A stretch of DNA of 64,000 nt from NCBI RefSeq assembly GCF_026151205.1, contig NC_087079.1, positions 7,430,635 to 7,494,634 of the forward strand, given 5' to 3'. A program made the translations under genes and the position numbers. This stretch comes from Bolinopsis microptera (Eukaryota; Ctenophora; Tentaculata; Lobata; Bolinopsidae). Positions 24,541 to 37,250 of this stretch are shown here, one piece after another; the first letter of the stretch is position 1; the number at the start of each line of letters is the position of its first letter. Under the pieces are notes generated by a model. The model saw nothing but the letters and a program-made list of their open reading frames with translations, was not told the origin of the DNA and did no database searches.

Positions 24541-25468
24541 GGCAAGTTTCCATAACTAATTTTTTGTGATCAGCGGTAATAACCGCTTTTTTAACGCTAA
24601 AAAAGCGCTTATTGATAAAACCCACCGTTATTTGGCGATTATAAAGCGATTATAAACGGTCCCGTTAATTAACGATTAAAAACGATTATAATCGCTTTTT
24701 CCATAAATTTTTTTTTGCAAAAGCGATTATTAGCGCTTTAAAAGCGATAATAAATCGCGAATTAAAATTATTAGTGATAAAAAAACGCTTTTATTTTAGG
24801 GTTGTCGATTATTATCGCTCCGTAAGCGCTTTTCAAAAAAACGCTTATAAACCGTTTTTTGGACCGTTTTTAAAACGCTTTTAATCGACTATAAGCGATT
24901 ATATTCACTAGGGAAAGTTCCAAATTAAAAAGCGCCTACTAATCGTTAAAAAAACGCTTTTTTATTTTAAGTTAATAAGCGGTTTAAATCGATTATAAAA
25001 CGATTATAAGCGACAATAAGCGATTTTTTGAAATCTGCTAAAAAGCGATATTTTCACTATGATCAGCGCTTATAACCGCTTTTCTTGAAATTTTCCTACT
25101 GAAAAGCGTTTATAAGCGCTTATTTATTTGCTGTCCATAAGCGATTATAAACGATTATAAGCGCTTTTTTACGTATTTGAAACGAGGAAAAAATTGTCAG
25201 GTACGAGATATTATAAGCGATTATAAGTGATTATAAAGTATCGTAAATGTTATTGTCTTCAATTGTCGCTTATAAGCGATTATAAACGATGAAAAGCGCT
25301 TTTTGACGCATTTTAAAACTATGATCAAAATATGTTTTGATTTGATTTATTTGGGGTATATAAGCGATTATGTAAGCGGGGTATATAAGCGATTATAAAC
25401 GATTATAAGCGCTTAATTCTTTACGTATTTGGAACGAGGACACAATTAACAACAACAATTACGCGATA
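24541..25468. repeat. left arm of the fold-back element
   Basis: Rich in AAGCGATTATAA, AAGCGCTT and AACGATTATAAG words, so the arm has inverted symmetry of its own as well as pairing with the right arm. It ends at ATTACGCGATA, matching 32193 onward. Not coding. Confidence 0.85.
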
Positions 25469-25486
25469 GCCGGAGGTCCCCAGGTA
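25463..25486. mobile_element. truncated end of the 74-80-bp MITE
   Basis: The bases CGATAGCCGGAGGTCCCCAG plus GTAA match the right end of the small element found whole at 17130, 26349 and 27215; the left part is absent, replaced by fold-back arm sequence. The (GTCTCC)n array starts right after it. Confidence 0.6.
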
Positions 25487-25735
25487 ACGTCTCCGTCTCC
25501 GTCTCCGTCTCCGTCTCCGTCTCCGTCTCCGTCTCCGTCTCCGTCTCCGTCTCCGTCTCCGTCTCCGTCTCCGTCTCCGTCTCCGTCTCCGTCTCCGTCT
25601 CCGTCTCCGTCTCCGTCTCCGTCTCCGTCTCCGTCTCCGTCTCCGTCTCCGTCTCCGTCTCCGTCTCCGTCTCCGTCTCCGTCTCCGTCTCCGTCTCCGT
25701 CTCCGTCTCCGTCTCCGTCTCCGTCTCCGTCTCCT
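25487..25735. repeat. (GTCTCC)n microsatellite
   Basis: About 41 near-perfect hexamers. The reverse-complement array (GGAGAC)n lies at 27496-27792, so the two form an inverted pair around 25.7-27.5 kb. Confidence 0.95.
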
Positions 25736-26348
25736 TCTCCTTTTCCTTTTTGAATTCGATTGTTTAGGGCTAGGGCTCGGGTTAGGGTTGTGGTAAGGGT
25801 AACGGATAGCTTCGGGGTTATATATTATGGTCGTTAGGGTTGGGATTACGCAGGAGGAGCAAAGTGCAAAGAAACTGCCACAAACTGCTATAAACTGCTA
25901 CTAACTGCTACAAACTGGCACTAACTGCCACAAACTGGCACTAACTGCTACAAACGGGCACTGACTGCTACAAACGGGCACTAACTGCTGCAATCGCGCC
26001 CACGCATTGCTCCTCCTGTGATTAGGGTTTATGTAAAACCGTTTTTTACGGCTGAAAAACTATAAAAACCTTGTACCCCCATCGTTGTTTCATTATACCC
26101 CTGTAGAGTTTCTACGATACAGGGGGAGCTGCGCAATTGTGCGCGGCGGGTCATACAACGTATGACAATAAAAACCAAAGTCACATGAAATTTTTGGGCG
26201 AGCGAAATAGTAAAAGCCAGCTTGGCATTTTGCCGCAATCTACGTGGTTGCGAGAAGGATTATTTGATGCGCGGCGCAGCCCAGTAGTGCATCGCGCTAC
26301 AAGTAATTGTTCTACTTTATTGTATCCCAGAGTGGTATTTGACGCACG

Positions 26349-26422
26349 TTACTGGGCGGCGCTCAGCCTGTCATTCCGCCGAATCTCTATTATGAACATA
26401 ATAGCCTGAGGTCCCCAGGTAA
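26349..26422. mobile_element. 74-bp miniature element, copy 2
   Basis: TTACTGGGCGGCGCTCAGCC ... GGTCCCCAGGTAA, flanked by the 8-bp direct repeat GACGCACG (26341-26348 and 26423-26430). Same family as the copies at 17130 and 27215. Confidence 0.85.
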
Positions 26423-27214
26423 GACGCACGTTATAATTGTTTATATTAGGCGTGCAGAATTTTAACAAGAATTTCAACAAAAATTTTGCCGCGGTTAAAC
26501 CACGCACGATCAATTTTTCTAATTGCCAAACACCACTCTGGGATATACAATAATGAATAAAGTAGAACAATTACCTGTAGAGCGATGCACTACTAGACTG
26601 GACTGCGCCGCGCATCAAATAATTCTTCTCGCAACCACGTAGATCGCAGCAAAATGCACTATTGGGCCTTGCCGAACTGGCTTTTACTAATTCGCTGATT
26701 TGCTCGCCCAAAAATTTCCGCTCTTACTAAATCGCTCGCCCAAATTTTAAGAAAATTCTTGTGAAAAGGCCCTCTGGGTATGAAAGTGATCTGAATCGGT
26801 GTATTTTTGGACGCTGATTCCGAATCACCCCCCATGACGTAGGGTTAAAATGCTTCCCTGGAGAGTTATGGGCAAAAAACCGTTTTGGTCACGTGACAGG
26901 CTAGTAAAATACGAATTCGATTGTTTAGGGCTCGGGTTAGGGTTAGGGTTGTGGTAAGGGTTATGGTTAGCTTCGGGGTTACGGAATTAGGGTTAGGGTT
27001 GGGATAAGGGTGTATGTAAAACCGTTTTGTACGGCTGCAAAACCATAAAAATCAAAGTCACGTGAAATTTTTGGGCGAGCGAATTAGTAAAAGCCAAAAA
27101 TTTCATGTGACTTTGGTTTTTATTGTCATACGTTGTATGACCCGCCGCGCACAGGTGCGCGGCTCCCCTGTATCGTAGAAACTCTACAGGGGTATAGTGA
27201 AACGACGATGGGGG

Positions 27215-27293
27215 TTACTGGGCGGCGCTCAGCCTGTCATTCCGCCGAATCTTTATTCTTTATGAAACATAATAGCCTGGGGTCCCCAGGTAA
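27215..27293. mobile_element. 79-bp miniature element, copy 3
   Basis: Same ends as the other copies, flanked by the 9-bp direct repeat CGATGGGGG (27206-27214 and 27294-27302). The three independent TSDs show that the unit itself transposes. Confidence 0.85.
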
Positions 27294-27495
27294 CGATGGG
27301 GGTCACGACGTGATACAAGGTTTTTATAGTTTTGCAGCCGTGCAAAACGGTTTTACATAAACCCTAATCCCAACCCTAACAACCATAATATATAATCCCG
27401 AAGCTATCCGATACCCTTACCACAACCCTTACCCGAGCCCTAGCCCTAAACAATCGAATTCAAAAAAGGAAAAGGAGAAGGAGGAGGATCAGACG

Positions 27496-27792
<297 letters not shown>

Positions 27793-28043
27793 TATCAAAT
27801 TGTTGTTATTCTCTAGCAGACGGCTTGCTAGTTAAATAAATCGTACGCGTAATCAGTTTCAATCCCGGCCTCACGGAAAATCCCGAAACACGCGGTATCA
27901 TAAACGTATTCGTAAACGGATGAAAGGCGACCATGGTACTAGTTCTATATAGATTATAGCTATAAGTATTAGTAGAAGTGTTACTGAGAGATGTGCACTT
28001 TGTGTTCATGTGTCGGCAAGAGAATAACCTCATTTGATCTCCT

Positions 28044-29108
28044 TTTCCTTCTCCTTGTCTCCTTGTCTCCTTGTCTCCTTGTCTCCTTGTCTCCTTGTCT
28101 CCTTGTCTCCTTGTCTCCTTGTGTCCTTGTCTCCTTGTGTCCTTGTCTCCTTGTGTCCTTGCCTCCTTGTGTTCTTGTCTCCTTGTGTTCTTGTCTCCTT
28201 GTCTCCTTTTCCTTCTCCTTGTCTCCTTGTGTTCTTGTCTCCTTGTCTCCTTGTCTCCTTGTCTCCTTGTCTCCTTGTGTCCTTGTCTCCTTGTGTCCTT
28301 GTCTCCTTGTGTCCTTGTCTCCTTGTCTCCTTGTCTCCTTGTCTCCTTGTCTCCTTGTCTCCTTGTCTCCTTGTCTCCTTGTCTCCTTGTGTCCTTGTCT
28401 CCTTGTCTCCTTGTCTCCTTGTCTCCTTGTCTCCTTGTCTCCTTGTCTCCTTGTCTCCTTGTGTCCTTGTGTCCTTGTCTCCTTGTCTCCTTGTCTCCTT
28501 GTCTCCTTGTCTCCTTGTCTCCTTGTCTCCTTGTCTCCTTGTCTCCTTGTCTCCTTGTCTCCTTGTCTCCTTGTCTCCTTGTCTCCTTGTCTCCTTGTCT
28601 CCTTGTCTCCTTGTCTCCTTGTCTCATTGTCTCCTTGTCTCCTTGTCTCCTTGTCTCCTTGTCTCCTTGTCTCCTTGTCTCCTTGTCTCCTTGTCTCCTT
28701 GTCTCCTTGTCTCCTTGTCTCCTTGTCTCCTTGTCTCCTTGTCTCCTTGTCTCCTTGTCTCCTTGTATCCTTGTCCTTGTCCTTGTCCTTGTCCTTGTCC
28801 TTGTCCTTGTCCTTGTCCTTGTCCTTGTCCTTGTCCTTGTCCTTGTCCTTGTCCTTGTCCTTGTCCTTGTCCTTGTCCTTGTCCTTGTCCTTGTCCTAGT
28901 CCTTGTCCTTGTCCTTGACCTTGTCCTTGTCCTTGTCCTTGTCCTTGTCCTTGTCCTTGTCCTTGTCCTTGTCCTTGTCCTTGTCCTTGTCCTAGTCTCC
29001 TTGTCCTTGTCCTTGTCCTTGTCCTTGTCCTTGTCCTTGTCCTTGTCCTTGTCCTAGTCTCCTTGTCCTTGTCTCCTTGTCGTTGTCTCCTTGTCTTTGT
29101 CTCCTTGT
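28044..29108. repeat. (CTCCTTGT)n then (TCCTTG)n microsatellites
   Basis: An octamer array CTCCTTGT with GTGTCC and CTTTTCCTTCT variants fills about 28044-28770. It changes abruptly to the hexamer TCCTTG (about 28771-29053), then a short mixed zone. The unit shortens by loss of TC, as if one array seeded the next. Long ORFs in several frames here are not genes. Confidence 0.95.
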
Positions 29109-30834
<1,726 letters not shown>

Positions 30835-32178
30835 ATAATACCTTATAATCGCTTATAGTCCAGTCATTTATGGAAATGAACCTGCAAATTTTCAGATACT
30901 CACGAAACTTTGCACAGACCTTCCCAAAGGTATGAATAAACGATTTTCGGTCGGAGACATTTTTTTACCATGGGGAAAACCCAGGAGGGCCACGCACATA
31001 TTGACCCAATAACGTAACCGACCCTTTGCTTCTGAAGGTCGTAGAGACTTCAAAATAGGCTTAAACGAAGCCGCATATGCATGTTTATATAGAAGTTATT
31101 GATCAACATATGGCCTAAAATCCTTAATTTTCGAGAAATTCGCCAAAAACCATTTTGGGCGAGGCACTGAGCCAATTTGCTAACTTTTGATATAATCGTG
31201 ATAGAGTCTTCGGACAAAGTGCAAAAGAACCGCAATTGGCATATTTATATATGATTTATGAAGAAACATGTGCCTTAAAGTGCTTACTTTTTCAGTTATT
31301 GGCGAAAAACTGATTTTCGGTTCCAGAAATCATGCAAAAATATGGGTATCTGGTAAATTGGGCTATGAAGGCCCTAGAGATTTTTGAATGATTGCAAATT
31401 GTGCAGAATGGCCATGTTTATATACAACTTATGAAGCAATATGTACCCTAAAATGCTCACTTTTCGAGTTATTTGGGGGAAAACCAGAGAAAATTTTCAC
31501 GAAATAGAGCAAAATTGGTTATATCAGCCATTTTTGCCTCCCGTTCTATGTTAATAACTCGAAAAGTGAGCATTTTAGGGTACATATTGCTTCATAAGTT
31601 GTATATAAACATGGCCATTTTGCACAATTTTCACCCATTCAAAAATCTCTAGGGCCTTCATAGCCCAATTTACCAGATACCCATATTTTTGCATGATTTC
31701 TGGAACCGAAAATCAGTTTCCGCCAATAACTGAAAAAGTAAGTATTTTAAGGCATATGTTTCTTCATAAGTCATATATAAATATGCCAATTGCGGTTCTT
31801 TTGCACTCTATCCGAAGACTCTATCACGATCATATCAAAAGTTAGTAAAATGGGCTCAGCGCCACGCCCAAAATGGTTTTTGGCGAATTTCTCGAAAAGT
31901 AAGGATTTTAGGCCATGTGTTGATCAATAACTTCTATATAAACATGCATATGCGGCTTCGTTTAAGCCTATTTTGAAGTCTCTACGATTTTCAGAAGAAA
32001 AGGGTCAGTTACATTATTGGATCAATATGGGCGTGGCCCTCCTGGGTTTTCCCCATGGTAAAAAAAATGTCTCCAACCGAAAATCGTTTATTCATACCTT
32101 TTGGAAGGTCTGTGCAAAGTTTCGTGAGTATCTGAAAATTTGCAGGTTCATTTCCATAAATGTCCATTAATAACTGGA
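30835..32178. repeat. 1.3-kb near-perfect palindrome
   Basis: The left half 30835-31500 and right half 31545-32178 are reverse complements with few mismatches, for example ACTTATGAAGCAATATGTAC at about 31428 and its inverse at about 31580; the spacer is about 45 bp. The whole could extrude as a cruciform or fold as a long RNA hairpin if transcribed. Short ORFs in both halves are mirror images of each other. Confidence 0.85.
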
Positions 32179-32189
32179 CTATTATTATA

Positions 32190-33421
32190 ATATCGCGTAA
32201 TTTTGTTGTTAATTGTGTCCTCGTTCCAAATACGTAAAGAATTAAGCGCTTATAATCGTTTATAATCGCTTATATACCCCGATTACATAATCGCTCATAT
32301 AAATCAAGAGGCTTGCATATAATGAACATATTGACACGGGTGCAGAGTTGAGTCTGTACGGAACCTAGTAGTTTCAGATCCTTGTTTAACTTGCCGTACA
32401 GCAAGGTCATCCACTACTTTAGCCCGGCGAGGCACATAACTCCCTCTACAACTCCATGACAAATGTTTCATATATACTAGCCGAGTTCACAAGTTATATC
32501 CTTGTGTTTGAGAAGAGCTCGTTAGAACTGCTTCCTTTCCCTTCAGTATCCCACAGTCTCTCGAGTTTCGTAACTGCCAGAGAACTCTCTTAAACAATTA
32601 CTAGACTCCAAATAAATCAAATCAAAACATATTTTGATCATAGTTTTAAAATGCGTCAAAAAGCGCTTTTCATCGTTTATAATCGCTTATAAGCGACAAT
32701 TGAAGACAATAACATTTACGATACTTTATAGTCACTTATAATCGCTTATAATATCTCGTACCTGACAATTTTTCCTCGTTTCAAATACGTAAAAAAGCGC
32801 TTATAATCGTTTATAATCGCTTATGGACAGCAAATAAATAAGCGCTTATAAACGCTTTTCAGTAGGAAAATTTCAAGAAAAGCGGTTATAAGCGCTGATC
32901 ATAGTGAAAATATCGCTTTTTAGCAGATTTCAAAAAATCGCTTATTGTCGCTTATAATCGTTTTATAATCGATTTAAACCGCTTATTAACTTAAAATAAA
33001 AAAGCGTTTTTTTAACGATTAGTAGGCGCTTTTTAATTTGGAACTTTCCCTAGTGAATATAATCGCTTATAGTCGATTAAAAGCGTTTTAAAAACGGTCC
33101 AAAAAACGGTTTATAAGCGTTTTTTTGAAAAGCGCTTACGGAGCGATAATAATCGACAACCCTAAAATAAAAGCGTTTTTTTATCACTAATAATTTTAAT
33201 TCGCGATTTATTATCGCTTTTAAAGCGCTAATAATCGCTTTTGCAAAAAAAAAATTTATGGAAAAAGCGATTATAATCGTTTTTAATCGTTAATTAACGG
33301 GACCGTTTATAATCGCTTTATAATCGCCAAATAACGGTGGGTTTTATCAATAAGCGCTTTTTTAGCGTTAAAAAAGCGGTTATTACCGCTGATCACAAAA
33401 AATTAGTTATGGAAACTTGCC
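32190..33421. repeat. right arm of the fold-back element, with a 310-bp insertion
   Basis: Inverse of 24541-25468, interrupted at about 32300-32605 by unrelated sequence (beginning AGAGGCTTGCATATAATGAA) absent from the left arm. On both sides of the interruption the arm matches resume, so this is an insertion after the arms were formed, or a deletion from the left arm. Confidence 0.8.
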
Positions 33422-33475
33422 GAAAAACGGTATTGGAATTTATGATCTTAATTTATCAATCGGGTCCCGTGTTAT

Positions 33476-33805
33476 CCCAGGAAACCCTACCGGCTGGGGT
33501 ATATCTCCAAAAGTAAAATAGATAGAACCTTCCGGTTTTCAACAAAATGTCCGTCTCGTAAATTTAAAGTTGGCTCCCCAGGAGCACAATTTGGGACAAC
33601 TTAGATTTTGAATTAAACCAAAAAGTTTGATTTTGGGCTAAATAAAATATCACAGCTTTTAAACTTTGCGAAGTAATGTCGTTGTCATGACTACTAGGCT
33701 CAATGCAGCGTGCGAAAGGTAAACTTGATGTGACGCGCGACGCCAAACGTGCTGTTGAAAATCTATCACCTCTAGCAAGCCCAGCAGGCGGTAAGGTTTT
33801 CTGGG
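33476..33805. mobile_element. 330-bp MITE, copy 1
   Basis: Starts CCCAGGAAACCCTACCG and ends CGGTAAGGTTTTCTGGG, imperfect inverted ends. A copy of identical length with no difference noticed is at 34195-34524, so the family was active recently or the pair arose by local duplication. A 60-codon ORF (33564-33746, minus) is the same in both copies and has no recognised domain. Confidence 0.75.
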
Positions 33806-34194
33806 TGTGTGATAGAGCTGAGAGTTTATAGTTCAGCTGCAGAAGAAAGCAGCAGGAAGGGGGTGGGGGGGTGAGAAGGGGGGGGGGGGGGGGGGGGGGG
33901 GGGGTGGGGGGGGGGGGGGGGGGGGAGGTGCAGGGAGGTAGGGGGATGTTTTGCGATATAAGAATTATAATTTCGGCGCGCGGAAAATGTATGAAGTTTT
34001 AAAAGTAGATTTTGAGGCTGAAGATCGCGTTTTTACCTACCCATCCAGAAGGCCCCTTTCATGTTGGCGAAATTCTCTACTTTCTTTTGATATTTTAAAA
34101 TTGAAATTTGACTTGATTGGTGGAGAGTTATGGTTTGTCAAAGTGAACGTTTTAAAATGAAAGCGCAAATTATTTTAAACGCGCGTAGGTTCGG
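33806..34194. other. spacer between MITE copies with a poly-G tract
   Basis: A G run broken by single T and A bases lies at about 33867-33926. Such tracts are error-prone in assembly. No exon seen. Confidence 0.6.
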
Positions 34195-34524
34195 CCCAGG
34201 AAACCCTACCGGCTGGGGTATATCTCCAAAAGTAAAATAGATAGAACCTTCCGGTTTTCAACAAAATGTCCGTCTCGTAAATTTAAAGTTGGCTCCCCAG
34301 GAGCACAATTTGGGACAACTTAGATTTTGAATTAAACCAAAAAGTTTGATTTTGGGCTAAATAAAATATCACAGCTTTTAAACTTTGCGAAGTAATGTCG
34401 TTGTCATGACTACTAGGCTCAATGCAGCGTGCGAAAGGTAAACTTGATGTGACGCGCGACGCCAAACGTGCTGTTGAAAATCTATCACCTCTAGCAAGCC
34501 CAGCAGGCGGTAAGGTTTTCTGGG
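34195..34524. mobile_element. 330-bp MITE, copy 2
   Basis: Same ends and length as the copy at 33476-33805, same orientation. No clear TSD was resolved for either copy. Confidence 0.75.
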
Positions 34525-34661
34525 ATCCTTTTTCTTATTTTTGCGAAAGATCCTTTCATCAGTGATAAGAATTTACTATATATAAATAAAGCATTTCTGA
34601 TAATATTTGGAGGGCTTAGCCTGGTATTACCTCTGATCATAAGTTTGTAAAACATCTACTT

Positions 34662-35325
34662 TTAAATTCTCTTACCGAGAAAATTAGCGAAGGAAAGCTG
34701 GAGAATTATCCCCAAACTGATCGTCAGTTTGATCAACGTCAATACCATCGGATCTTGTAACTTACATTTCTACATTAACTATTAACTACACATAAGTTCC
34801 CTAATGTACTACCCTTAAAAGAAAAAATTACAAATTACAATTAACTGACAACATTTCAGACATTTCAGCTTATATCTTTTTATATAACCAAATTCGACGT
34901 AACACTCATAATTGTACAGCCAAGATAATAAATATAATGACCTTGTTTTCGGAATTTGATGTGATATAGATATGTGTTCATTTCAAGTACAATGTGAGCT
35001 ATCGCGTGAGCTAACGCTCTGATAAGAGAAACAGATTCTACGTAGACATAAAAGCAAGGATCATTATTCTGTTAAAGCAAGGGTTGCCTAATGTTATCCC
35101 CAAAATATGATGATCTCACACATATTAATATTATGCTTCATAAAATTAGCATAACAGTAACCTCAGTAATCTTTAGGCCGGCTTTTCCTGCTTAACTGTA
35201 ACATTAGCAACAGCTTGGTTTAAAGACTTGTTCTCGTTAAAGAGGTATCTGACAAGTGACCTCAGTTTATAGCGCCCTGAGTGTCCCTTCGTCCAAGACG
35301 TATTATATTATAGACTCATTACATG
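34662..35325. repeat. 664-bp direct repeat, copy 1
   Basis: Recurs, with no difference noticed, at 35505-36168 (offset 843 bp). AT-rich, no coding features recognised. Near-identity suggests a very recent duplication or two haplotypes placed in tandem by assembly. Confidence 0.85.
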
Positions 35326-35335
35326 CCGTCTTCAA

Positions 35336-35505
35336 AGCCACAATAAAAGACGGCAGAAAATATTCCTGGGGATCATTCACATGAGATTACGTCATTTTAG
35401 ACGCCCCTTCCCCTCCGTTAGCCTCTGCCCACTTCGCGCAGAGGTATTGTGAGATTATGCGGACATTACATGAGCTATTCCAAACCTCCTTCATCCTCCA
35501 AGACT
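35336..35505. repeat. 170-bp direct repeat, copy 1 (partner at 39981-40150)
   Basis: From AGCCACAATAAAAGACGGC to CTCCTCCAAGACT-like sequence, matching 39981-40150 without a noticed mismatch. Its right edge is exactly where the second 664-bp repeat copy begins. Confidence 0.85.
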
Positions 35506-36168
35506 TAAATTCTCTTACCGAGAAAATTAGCGAAGGAAAGCTGGAGAATTATCCCCAAACTGATCGTCAGTTTGATCAACGTCAATACCATCGGATCTTG
35601 TAACTTACATTTCTACATTAACTATTAACTACACATAAGTTCCCTAATGTACTACCCTTAAAAGAAAAAATTACAAATTACAATTAACTGACAACATTTC
35701 AGACATTTCAGCTTATATCTTTTTATATAACCAAATTCGACGTAACACTCATAATTGTACAGCCAAGATAATAAATATAATGACCTTGTTTTCGGAATTT
35801 GATGTGATATAGATATGTGTTCATTTCAAGTACAATGTGAGCTATCGCGTGAGCTAACGCTCTGATAAGAGAAACAGATTCTACGTAGACATAAAAGCAA
35901 GGATCATTATTCTGTTAAAGCAAGGGTTGCCTAATGTTATCCCCAAAATATGATGATCTCACACATATTAATATTATGCTTCATAAAATTAGCATAACAG
36001 TAACCTCAGTAATCTTTAGGCCGGCTTTTCCTGCTTAACTGTAACATTAGCAACAGCTTGGTTTAAAGACTTGTTCTCGTTAAAGAGGTATCTGACAAGT
36101 GACCTCAGTTTATAGCGCCCTGAGTGTCCCTTCGTCCAAGACGTATTATATTATAGACTCATTACATG
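35505..36168. repeat. 664-bp direct repeat, copy 2
   Basis: Second copy of 34662-35325. After it the sequence differs (GGCAACCAAG here, CCGTCTTC after copy 1). Confidence 0.85.
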
Positions 36169-36476
36169 GCAACCAAGTTTTATACGAGTGGTTTTCATTC
36201 TGTAGAAATAACGGTCGTGGTGACCTTGCCGTAACGTTGCCTGTTGGCGCACCCCCCCCCCCCCCCCCCCCCCCCCGCCGAAAAAGCGCCCCCCTGTTGG
36301 TGCCCCCTCCCCTTTTGTTGCCCCTCCCTAAAATTGAACAAATTAGGTGATTTTAGAGGATACACCGGTAAAAAAAGTGTGTATCTAGAGCAAGTTTTGC
36401 TAGTACTTTAGTTAAGTTTTCGAAATTGTCCCACATTCAAACGACGATTTGGCCCCCCCCCCTAACACGGCGCCCG

Positions 36477-36517
<41 letters not shown>

Positions 36518-36896
36518 CCCGGGGCAGATAAGCTTTTTTTCATTTTTGTGGCATGGAACCTACTCTATTTCTACAATCTTCATCGATGTTACGTCATTTG
36601 GACGTCTGCTGGTGTTATAAAGGAAGATGAAGGTTAACCCTTTAAACTATCTGAGATATGTCTGGATTTACGTTGTCATACGTTGTATGACCCGCCGCGC
36701 ACGAAGTGCGCGGCTCCCCCTGTATCGTCGAAGACTATTCACTATTGTGAAGCGACAGTGGGGGTCACCACGTGATACAAGATTTACATTTTAAAACCAG
36801 AGGATATAGCCAGCTAGGCGGTGCCTCTCCAAAGTTAAAGACTGTCCATCGGTCTATCTCTCTTTACAGGAGAGAGAGAGAATCCGGACCAATTTG
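36169..36896. other. non-coding interval with long C runs
   Basis: Poly-C tracts at about 36250-36276 and 36478-36516. A CATACGTTGTATGACCCGCC word with the small CGCGCAC/GTGCGCG hairpin at about 36673-36725 is a dispersed family also seen near 26130, 27125 and 43360. Proline-rich ORFs here come from the C runs. Confidence 0.6.
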
Positions 36897-37250
36897 CTGG
36901 ACAAACGAAACGAACGGACCATTTTTAAAAATGGCACCTCTTCTCGGTTTTTAGAAAACTCTTGAACAGTTGAAGTTAGACTACTGCAAAATAAAAATAT
37001 TCTTCTGAGCTAAAGAGTTGTCGTCATTTTTTCTGGAGGCGGTCATAAATTTAATGATCACAGCTGTTGTTCATGATGCCAGCTAACTAGACCGAACCGC
37101 CACAAGGCCCCTCACTCCATACGCATATTAAAATTCAAATTAAAAATACACCGAGTCTTTTTTCCGGAGAAGGAACGGCTCATCGTGGAGACTAATCCAG
37201 GGTTATTCAAGTAAATCCGGATGCTTCTGAGGGCAGCTGCGATAAATAAA
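36897..37250. repeat. 354-bp direct repeat, left of the LINE
   Basis: From CTGGACAAACGAAACGAACG to GGCAGCTGCGATAAATAAA, repeated at 39327-39680 with one noticed difference (GAGTTG against GAGGTG). The LINE at 37251-39326 lies exactly between the copies, so the pair has the geometry of an exceptionally long target-site duplication. Confidence 0.85.

Larger units (their letters stand above)
25750..27480. repeat. nested inverted repeat pair between the hexamer arrays
   Basis: The left side (about 25750-26250) carries GGGCTCGGGTTAGGGTTGTG, the TATGTAAAACCGTTTT word and the CGCGGCGGGTCATACAACG word. Each returns inverted on the right (about 27040-27480), and the stretches next to the hexamer arrays match closely. 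A run of CTAACTGCTACAAACTGC words at 25860-25990 occurs only on the left. The telomere-like TTAGGG words are isolated and internal, so no telomere is inferred. No gene. Confidence 0.75.

Noticed and set aside
24297-24625. Extending the minus-strand exon upstream to an ATG at 24625
   Set aside because: That start lies inside the fold-back element; the acceptor TTTTTCAACTCAG with the exon at 24525 is a better explanation.
25757-27010. TTAGGG-like words suggesting a telomere
   Set aside because: Only isolated, degenerate copies in both orientations inside a transposable element; no array and no chromosome end.
33564-34465. The same 60-codon ORF in two places
   Set aside because: Both lie in copies of a 330-bp MITE; identity comes from the repeat, and there is no domain or splice support.
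36099-36637. Proline-rich ORFs
   Set aside because: Produced by poly-C runs; no conserved flanking sequence.
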